The position numbers and the translations under genes were made by a program. A DNA stretch of 64,000 nucleotides from Mytilinidion resinicola (taxonomy: Eukaryota; Ascomycota; Dothideomycetes; Mytilinidiales; Mytilinidiaceae). The first letter of the stretch is position 1; every line of letters begins with the position of its first letter. The notes below the pieces were generated by a model that saw only the letters and a list, made by a program, of their open reading frames with translations, made no database searches and was not told the DNA's origin. Positions 56,675 through 64,000 of the stretch are shown here, piece after piece. The DNA lies in the NCBI RefSeq assembly GCF_010093595.1, contig NW_022985437.1:397380-461379 (forward strand), in the 5' to 3' direction.

Positions 56675-57353
56675 TACTATTGCTGGTGGGCGGAATCAAA
56701 GAAGGATTGACATCTAAGTAGACTCAGGAAATTTCTCTTAACTTGGAGTTGCAACTGCTGGAATATGAAGCCTCAGAGCCCTGTATTCGACAGGTAGTTG
56801 GCGAAAGATAGACAAGGGGAAAGTGGATCCCTCAAGATTTAATCACGTGACGATTTTGTGTCCTTCTAATTCCCTTCCTTATGTTGTCCTTCCAGTATCA
56901 TAGATGTGATGCTATGAAACCTCATAGGATGTTCTTCATATAGATTATTGAGCTGAATTATGGTTCAGTGGTACCCAACGTCAAACCACGTGCCGATAGA
57001 ACTCTTTCGTGAGGCTACCAAGCACACCACAACCCACACTGCTCTTCTCATCGAACATTTCGGATGCTTCCTCTTTCAAATACTCCCATATAAAAAGTTA
57101 ATAGAGCACATTCAGCTCCACCATAAAACAGCCTCTAGTACGCTAATCGATACCTCTAAGTGACGATCAGAGCCCAGGCGCGCGGCTATTGCATTCCAGA
57201 CCAACGCCAGCTCTCGCATGCTCAACGCCTACTGATTGAGGTGAGCTGAAATTGTAGTCGCGTTTATATAGTGCTCCGGCTGCCCCAAATATCCATCTCT
57301 CCTCCAAATTTGTCAAAGATCAAAATTATCATTTCTTTATCGTCGTCTTCGCA
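56675..57353. other. Divergent intergenic region of methyltransferase and nuclease
   Basis: Holds two promoters. CACGTG or its half occurs at about 56845 and 56988. A small frame at 56960 is featureless. Confidence 0.5.
57263..57270 (+). promoter_or_regulatory. TATA box of the S1/P1 nuclease gene
   Basis: TTTATATA lies about 85 nt before the ATG at 57354. Confidence 0.45.
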
Positions 57354-58400
57354 ATGCGCTTCACAACCCTCATCCCCCTCCTCTCCCTCACCCCAGCCGT
57401 CTACAGCTGGGGCGAGCTCGGCCACCGCACCGTCGCCTACCTCGCATCGAAACATTTCACCAGAGATGCCTCAGAACTCGTCAACACCCTCCTGGCGAAC
57501 GACCAAGGCTGGGACATCTCAGACGGCGCTATCTGGGCCGACGCCATCAGACACCGAAATGGGTACACCCATACCGGCGAATGGCATTATATAGGTAGTC
57601 TAACTTCCCACCGATACGTACCAAACGTGCAACTGATAATCGCATCCCCAGACGCCCTCGACGATCCCCCAAACTACTGCAACGTGACCTACACCCGCGA
57701 CTGCAAATCCGGCCCAGGGTGCATCGTCGACGCCATCGCCAACTTCGTGCGTCCAACCTCCCCCTTCCCCTTATTACCAATCCCCAAAAAACCACCAATC
57801 TAACCCACTAACCCTCAGACGTCTCGAATCAACAACCCACATCTCGACTTAGTGCAGCAAAAAGAAGCGCTCATGTTCATCATCCACTTCATCGGCGACA
57901 TCCACCAGCCGCTGCACACGGAGCACCTCTCGCGCGGCGGCAACGGCATCAAGGTGTGTTTCGACGCGCATTGCGGCGAGAGGGAGAACTTGCATGGCGT
58001 GTGGGATAGGGCTATCCCGCATAAGCGGCGTGCACTTAGTGCTGCGGAAAGCGATAAGGTGATACTGAAAGCGGCGGCGGCGGCATGGGCGGAGGAGTTG
58101 TATTTGCGGGAGGAGAAACGGGCTGCCCAGTGTGATGACGTCGAGACGGCGCAGATGTGCGCGTTGGAGTGGGCGAGTGAAGCGAATGCGTGGGTCTGTG
58201 GGTTCGTGTTGGAGAAGGGGCAGGCGTGGCTTGAGGGGAACGATTTAGGTGGTGAGTATTTTGAGGGTGCGGGCCCCATTGTAGATGAGTTGGTTGGGAA
58301 AGCGGGATTGAGACTCGGGAATTGGCTGAATGCTTTGGCGGCAGAGAGGGCCGCTGCAGAGACTATGTTGGTGCAGGACGGAGAGAGGAGTGAGGTTTGA
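57354..58400 (+). CDS. Secreted S1/P1-type zinc nuclease
   Basis: Exons 57354-57594, 57652-57746 and 57819-58400 (introns 57 and 72 nt) give 305 residues. After an 18-residue signal peptide the mature N-terminus is WGELGHRTVAYLA, whose Trp and His bind zinc. Further ligand blocks are DGAIWADAIRHR, GEWHYID, FIIHFIGDIHQPLH and NLHGVWD. Family members cut single-stranded nucleic acids, also with 3'-nucleotidase activity, outside the cell. Length and motifs are complete. The gene is divergent from the methyltransferase and convergent with vac1. Confidence 0.88.
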
Positions 58401-58886
58401 TGAGCTACAAGACATGAATTGATGTATGCCATAATTGTCGATGCTATTTGGTATCTATTGCGCTAGTGGTATAATGATGTGCAAAGACGAGATGACTGTT
58501 ACCCGATCAATCCCTCCTGCGGCTGATGAGGCTTCTTTGTCCGCATCAATCTTAGCGACTGTCGAGTAGAGCGGAGTACCTTTCATATTGATATAGATAA
58601 CTCGACTTTGCAAGTCATCGAATGGGCTTGCTTCTGACTACCATTGCTTCCTTGCAATTAGCCTAGATCGAAGGTGGGTGTTTTGACTGGATTCTGCGTA
58701 TTTGTTGAGAGCACCTCACACAGCCTCGATGTTCTTCAATGCCACAGTCTGCGACGAGTGCGTGCGGTATGACAGACATGCGGTTGCTGTTAGGTATCGA
58801 TCGCGGCCGATCTCATGGGGCGGGCATATTTGCGCCATCCTCTTCAGGACGAAGCCGGATTGTGGTGGTGGCGTGCGTCTGGCTGT
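58401..58886. other. Intergenic between convergent genes
   Basis: No supported gene; shared 3' region of the nuclease and vac1. Confidence 0.5.
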
Positions 58887-61157
58887 TCAGGTAACAGGCG
58901 GCGGACTAACCACGTCTCGCTGGTATGCTGCCGCAAAATCCAGCTGATTGAGTTGATTGTTGATCTGATCAATCTCCTTACTCAAATCTTCTACGTTTGA
59001 GGCCAGACTTGCGACCTCGTCAAATTTTCGATGCTTATTTGCGTCCGCGATCATTTCAGAAACGAAAAACTTTTGCTCTTCGAGGACTATCAATCGCTCC
59101 CGGAGCTCCTTCTCCTCGGCTTCCATGGCGGAGACAGCACTACTGCTGCTCCGTATGCTGCCGGTATCGATGTCGTTATATTTGATGGCAGCAAGGGCGC
59201 CACCAGATGGTCTCCCATTAAGAGCAAGACTAGGCAAGCCCTTCCCATTAGGGTTGCCGTGTGGTGCGGCGTGTTTCAGGATCTTTGGAAGAGTGCGGAG
59301 AGGGAGCATATGGAGCGACAAGAAGTTGTATGCCTGCTGATATACGGCCTTTTGTAAGCGCTGCTGGGTGCTAGATTCTGTAGGAAGATCTCGTATCCTA
59401 CGTGCAGCAGTATCGAACTGGCCGAAGGCGTCCATGAGTCGTTTGCGGACCTTGGTGGCATCGTGGAGCTGAACAGCTGAAGGCGGCTTATCGGGATCCC
59501 TACAAAAGAATTATCAGAGGGGTTGAGAAAACGAGGTCCAAAATTGAGACTTACTGCAATGCTACTAGTAGCTTTTGGAACCTCGGCAACAGAAGCCGAA
59601 TTCCTCTTTCAAACTGTGCTAAATTCTCGTAGGCTCGTTGATCTGGCGGCGTGCGTGCAAGCTCCCTGGCAAAGTCACTCTTGCTGAAAAGAGTGTGTTT
59701 GCAGTCTTTGCACATTCTGACATCCACACTAACTTGTGAAGCGCCCTTCTCTGAATTTCTGTTAGGATCTATGAGTAGTTAGTATACATCTCCACCAAAC
59801 GGAGACAGAGTTACTCACTAGCAGCTACGTTCAACCCGAGTTCCGAAGAGCATCCAGTCCGAGCATCACCACAGACAACTCGACCACATAGTCGACAATG
59901 ATGCCTTCTAAATGTGTAACTGGAAAATTCTTGTTGGCAAAAGGGGCAATTCGATACTTTCGCATCCTCTTCCCATGTGATGACAGTTTGTTCGAGGAGC
60001 TTTTGCTGGGCTTTCGCCCCAGATAAAGGCCACAGCAAGCTCCCACCTCCAGAGCTTTGGTCCGGGGGCGGATTTGCCAGTAACTGCGTAAGCTTCGTGA
60101 GCCGTTTTTCTAAGCGACTAACTTCCAGATACTCCTTGTCCACAGTTTTACGCCGTATGCTGGCAAAGTCTTCAAAATGGTTTCTTTCAAATCCTGAGAC
60201 TTGTTAGCAAAGCCTCGCTTCTTTAATAGCCCAATTAGTCGTACCATTGTGGTCGTTGTACCCCTCTCGTGACTTATAGCAAGTCTCGCAAACCCTACAC
60301 CAGAACCCTCCAACAGGCTGATGCTTCGCCGACCGTGACAACTTCATTTGGTACATAGTATGGTCCTCGCAGAATATCTTTCCACACTTTCTGCAGTTCA
60401 CGCTTCCATTCCCTCCGCCGAGGGTGGAGCCACCCACGGGACGTCCACAAGTTGGGTCCGAACAGACATCCCTATATCCCGGCCGTTGCCAATGTGCTCT
60501 GGTAACTTCTTCGTCGGGGTCTCGTCTCGGTGGGAGCGGCTCGGGGGTCGTAACGCCGCTGGTGGGGTTGGGAAGTGGCGTAGGCTCATCGTTTGATTCG
60601 AACACGTCGAGGCCTTTCAGCTTCTGGTTGAGCACGGCGAGAGGCTGGAACTTCTTTGCCTTGACCATCTGAGTCTTGAACCATGTCTTGACCTCATCCT
60701 GTTCGATCTCCTCTAGGTTTTGGTGTACATCGTCTATGTGCCTATCGGAGGTTAGGGCTTCTGAGGGAGATATGGAGGCGCTCGCAATATGTACCTATTC
60801 AGCTGCAGTAGTGTCATCTGGGACTTCAGTTAGCCGAGTCATCGAGACATATACAACCCTGAAGCATTATCGTACCATCTCTTCGTTGCATATTGGGCAT
60901 ACAAGCCGCGAGCTCGCGGACGCCGCCGTCGAGGGTTCCGCATTCTCCAAGGCGACCTTTGAGGTGATATCCTGTGTGTCTGTAGTGGTAGCAGGGCTAT
61001 TCGAGGTCTGCGAGCTTAACGACACGGAGCTCTCGGAGGGTGAAAGTAGGCTGGTATTCCGATTGTGGTGTGGACGTGGCTGCGGGGAGACGGCTGGCGA
61101 CAGGTTTCTTCCGCTCCCAAGCACTCGTCCTCCGCCCAGGGACCTGCCCGAGGTCAT
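58887..61157 (-). CDS. vac1: Vac1/Pep7-type FYVE protein (rabenosyn-like endosomal tether)
   Basis: Six exons (60876-61157, 60795-60817, 60245-60741, 59819-60193, 59555-59768, 58887-59499) join in frame to 667 residues. A C2H2 finger CPICNEEM..LNRHIDDVH is completed by a 23-nt microexon. Two FYVE-type fingers follow: CSDPTCG..CRKCGKIFC..CETCY, and CPFCQQEF, YTFRRHHCRLCGRVVC. The second has the RHHCRxCG core that binds phosphatidylinositol 3-phosphate. The C-terminal helix EKELRERLIVLEEQKFFVSEMIADANKHRKF is the Rab-binding segment. It acts in Golgi-to-endosome/vacuole sorting with Vps45, Vps21 and Pep12 in yeast. Intact, housekeeping. Confidence 0.88.
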
Positions 61158-61571
61158 GACTGCAAGTATCTGGCGGGTCTCGGGGCCGTCATGCCAGTGT
61201 GGTGGTTCACGATGCGGGCGCGGGAGTGCTTCAAGGTCGACGGCGAGCCGCGGACGGACATGGAGCTAAACTAAGATGCGGCAGGGCAAAGGGCTCCAGC
61301 AGCCTGGGATTTGGGAATCAGATCCTGGGAGTTGCACGAGGAAGATGCAGCCCTTTTTTTTTTTTACCGAACTAGTTCAATTATCTAGCAGCAATGCTTA
61401 CATACTTGGGACCGTGGATGTAAGTTGTCCCTAGGTGCCGTTCCAGGGTTCACATTCACCACGTGCCGCTATGAGCTGTGGCTGAGAGCTTGGACCAGAG
61501 CTCGATAAGCGTCATTCGAACAAACATCTCAGTGGATGCCAGCCTTTCTTTCTTCTTCACAAACCTTCACC
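61158..61571. other. Divergent intergenic region of vac1 and met8
   Basis: Holds both promoters and a poly-T run near 61355. No gene is supported. Confidence 0.5.
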
Positions 61572-62421
61572 ATGAAGGGCCCATACCCCGAGATCCAAGG
61601 CGGAGGCTCTCTGATACTTGCCTGGCAAGTGCGTAACAAACACGTACTCGTCATCGGCGGCGGAGAGGTGAGTTTGCCCACCATCGAAGTCTGAGAGGTA
61701 TTGACAGTTGACACGAGGTCAGGTAGCAGCCGGGCGCATTGTCAACGTGCTGAATGCAGACGCCAAAGTCACCGTTGTATCACCCCAGGACGGCCTGAAC
61801 GATGAAGTCGCCTTTCGAATAGCCCAAAAACAGGTCACATACATCGACCGGAAGTTCGAGCCCTCAGATCTGGACGGGGTGGATATGGTGCTCACTGCTG
61901 TGGACGACCCGGAGGCCTCGAGCCAAATATACAAGCTCTGTCACGAGAAGAGGATACCGGCGAACATTGCAGATGTACCTCCGGAATGCGACTTTTACTT
62001 TGGGAGCGTGCATCGCGATGGGCCATTACAGATCATGGTCAGCACCAATGGGAACGGACCTAAGCTGGCGAGTATTGTGAGGAAGCAGATTGCTGCTGGA
62101 CTACCACCCAATGTCGGTGCTGCCATACAAAAAGTCGGTGCACTCCGTAGGAAGCTGCGAAAGATTGCACCAGATATTGAGGAGGGACCGAAGAGGATGC
62201 AGTGGTACGTGACTATGCCACTACTCTACCATTTTGACGCTAACTTTTGAAGGATGTCGAAAGTCTGCGAATCCTGGAGTCTGGAAGATCTTTGTGAGAT
62301 GGATGACGAGGACATGGAGGCTTTGTTAGGATTCTACAAGCCTGGAAATGTCCCTAGTTTCCAGGAAGTACGGTTGGGTGAACCAGAGGGAGCTTTTGAT
62401 GGCTCATTTGGATGGCTGTGA
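61572..62421 (+). CDS. met8: Met8-type siroheme synthase (precorrin-2 dehydrogenase / ferrochelatase)
   Basis: Exons 61572-61667, 61723-62204 and 62253-62421 (introns 55 and 48 nt) give 248 residues. The NAD-binding motif is VLVIGGGEVAAGRIVNVL across the first junction; the central SxNG block is MVSTNGNGPKLASIVRKQI. The C-terminal helix domain (SWSLEDLCEMDDEDMEALL) is complete. It converts precorrin-2 to sirohydrochlorin and inserts iron, giving siroheme for sulfite and nitrite reductases. It looks intact. Confidence 0.88.
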
Positions 62422-62814
62422 AAGTGGAAAACTCTCAAGGCGAATTGTAGGAACACTGTATAGCGAGTTACGAAGACATGTGCCATTTGTTGGAAATCAT
62501 TGATAGGCGTTGGGAACAAGGATATAAAAGATTGCGTACCACCAATACATGTTATGGAGTCTTTAGTTGAGCAATTGCATATTTCTTGGGAAATATCAGA
62601 GACTGCGAATGAGCATATGAAGCTCGAAGAAGAGTCAATACCTGCCAGCTTGCATATCTCATCATTGCTGAATATCATGTCACCAATGAAAGCTAGGTCC
62701 GAGCTCAACCTTCCCCATGCCGCTGGCTGTGCACCTCCTGAACCATCCATCGAACACCAAGCTCATCAACACACCCATGCCCATCAATGTTGGAAGCAGA
62801 AAAGAACCGAATCG
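62422..62814. other. Leader region of the deacetylase gene
   Basis: The deacetylase frame is open from about 62500 with upstream ATGs (for example 62554), but the sequence before 62815 is not conserved in style; an N-terminal extension cannot be excluded. Confidence 0.4.
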
Positions 62815-63606
62815 ATGCCTCACATCAACTACTTCCTGAGGTTTCCATCCAAACTCCGTAGGAGGGCCAGACGTTCCCGGCTCGCGGCTATGTTCATTCT
62901 TCTAAGCACTATCTTCATCTTCTTTACGCCATTCTACTGCATTTACAAGCCTCCAACTTTCCTCATACGTTACTTTCAATACCGCTGGCCGGATATTCTC
63001 TGGCATGTTCCAACACGTTCCAAGATCATTGCGCTCTCTATCGATGATGCACCGTCAGAGTACACCAACGAAATCATGCAATTACTCAAGGACAACAATG
63101 CTACGGCAACTTTTTTCGTCATCGGTGCTCAAGTTCCTGGACGGGAAGGGATCTTGAGCAATTTGGTCCGAAATGGAAATGAGCTAGGGAACCACGCCAT
63201 GCACGATGAGCCTTCCCGGTCTTTGAGCGATGAGACTCTCACCAGCCAGATCCAATCCGTGGAACACATGATCGACACAGCATACAAGGACGCCGATAGC
63301 GAGCTTTCAAATCCAAAGCTTTTTCGACCAGGATCTGGCTTCTTCAGCGATCGAATGCTCGCGATTCTGGATAAGCTTAATTACAGGCTCGTTCTTGGTA
63401 GTATCTACCCACACGATCCCCAGATTCCGTATTGGCGTGTCAATGCAAGGCACATTCTCAGCATGTTACGACCTGGTGGCATCATTATTTGCCATGATAG
63501 GAGGAGTTGGACTTTGCCAATGCTACGGAAAGCCATTCCTGAAATGAGGCGGAGAGGTTATCAGATCGTAACGGTCTCAGAATTGTTGAGGGAGGTCAAG
63601 ACATGA
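62815..63606 (+). CDS. Polysaccharide deacetylase (NodB-type), membrane-anchored
   Basis: From ATG 62815 the product has 263 residues: a basic N-terminus (KLRRRARRSRLAAM), a transmembrane segment (FILLSTIFIFFTPFYCIY), then the NodB domain. Motif 1 is ALSIDDAPSEYTNEI (TFDDGPS in typical members), motif 2 GNHAMHDEPS with the two zinc His, motif 3 LFRPGSGFFS, and the late motif GGIIICHDRR. Such enzymes deacetylate chitin or related wall sugars, here probably in the Golgi or at the cell surface. The second Asp of DDAP is retained. It looks intact. Confidence 0.85.
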   Translation: MPHINYFLRFPSKLRRRARRSRLAAMFILLSTIFIFFTPFYCIYKPPTFLIRYFQYRWPDILWHVPTRSKIIALSIDDAPSEYTNEIMQLLKDNNATATFFVIGAQVPGREGILSNLVRNGNELGNHAMHDEPSRSLSDETLTSQIQSVEHMIDTAYKDADSELSNPKLFRPGSGFFSDRMLAILDKLNYRLVLGSIYPHDPQIPYWRVNARHILSMLRPGGIIICHDRRSWTLPMLRKAIPEMRRRGYQIVTVSELLREVKT

Positions 63607-64000
63607 GAGTCTTAATTATTCCCTTGGATTTATCAAAACAAGAGAAGGCTCATGGGCATTCCCGATCACTCTGTGGGAGGAGACAGCAACCACAAAGCCG
63701 CGTATTGGCTTCACAAACAAAATATGTCAAGGCTCGGAGGGCGACGAAAGGCTGAAGGCTATGAGCTTCTTTCAGATAGCCGACTAGAAGTAGGAACCTA
63801 AGCGTTTCAAGTCATACAGCTCTTCGTCAAGATAAGTCCGTGCACAATTATTGCGGCTATGGGACTTTTTCTGGGCTTTTTTAGACACGTGAGAGGTAAT
63901 TACTGAGCTGCCATAGCTGGGTACATGAGTCCGCCGCCGTCTGAAGTATCTCTACATATTTTCACAAATTCGAAAGAGGCAGAATTACATCATCTTGCAC
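63607..64000. other. Right-edge intergenic stretch
   Basis: No supported gene, repeat or RNA. A CACGTG core occurs near 63886. Confidence 0.5.

Noticed and set aside
57815..58432. 205-codon minus frame opposite the nuclease
   Set aside because: Antisense shadow of exon 3; the zinc-ligand motifs are on the plus strand.
59829..59838. CAACCCGAGT match to the repeat end
   Set aside because: It lies within vac1 coding sequence with no flanking homology; chance.

Overview
The window looks like filamentous ascomycete DNA, possibly Dothideomycetes; the class is a guess from family content. Introns are 41-135 nt with GT..AG ends and one of 271 nt. The proteins belong to families typical of such fungi: STAND and patatin NLR-like receptors, a Zn2Cys6 regulator, GMC oxidoreductase, small secreted proteins, DUF6536, DUF7053 and PLAC8 proteins, and a pogo/Fot1 transposase. 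No RNA gene, CRISPR array or bacterial signal was seen.

Bases 1-9500 are a decayed accessory stretch. A STAND-type N-terminal gene runs off the left edge. A rhodopsin-type membrane gene is truncated. A MITE-like element lies at 2597-3179. Two genes (3471-4325 and 5125-7085, both minus strand) are each split by one copy of a short repeat with 10-bp imperfect inverted ends and a perfect 5-bp target duplication. Fragments of the same repeat lie at 1-43, 2366 and 8493-8709. Bases 9541-13177 hold an intact secreted GMC oxidoreductase and a histidine acid phosphatase, convergent. Bases 14451-18000 hold a decayed DUF6536 gene and a truncated paralogue of the 5125-7085 gene.

Bases 18462-27293 hold three structurally intact genes: a kinase with DFS instead of DFG, a divergent Argonaute lacking two slicer residues, and a Zn2Cys6 regulator. 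Bases 28016-36509 form a possible conflict/immunity island: a frameshifted membrane-family gene, a phosphotransferase fragment, a broken zinc-ribbon/P-loop NTPase/nuclease-like gene (Crinkler-like effector architecture), and an apparently intact patatin-NB-ARC-TPR receptor whose near-identical TPR repeats collapsed into a 10-N gap.

Bases 38376-52488 mix intact small genes (DUF7053, PLAC8, a secreted protein) with damaged ones: a Cys-rich secreted protein, an RFX-type DNA-binding fusion, a MYND/DUF4470 gene with five in-frame stops, and an ADP-ribosylglycohydrolase with one stop. A pogo/Fot1 relic lies at 53344-54970. From 55769 to the right edge the window looks like ordinary conserved genome: methyltransferase, S1/P1 nuclease, Vac1/Pep7 FYVE protein, Met8 and a polysaccharide deacetylase. 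The overall picture is an accessory segment, shaped by repeats, point nonsense and gene duplication, passing into a housekeeping block on the right.
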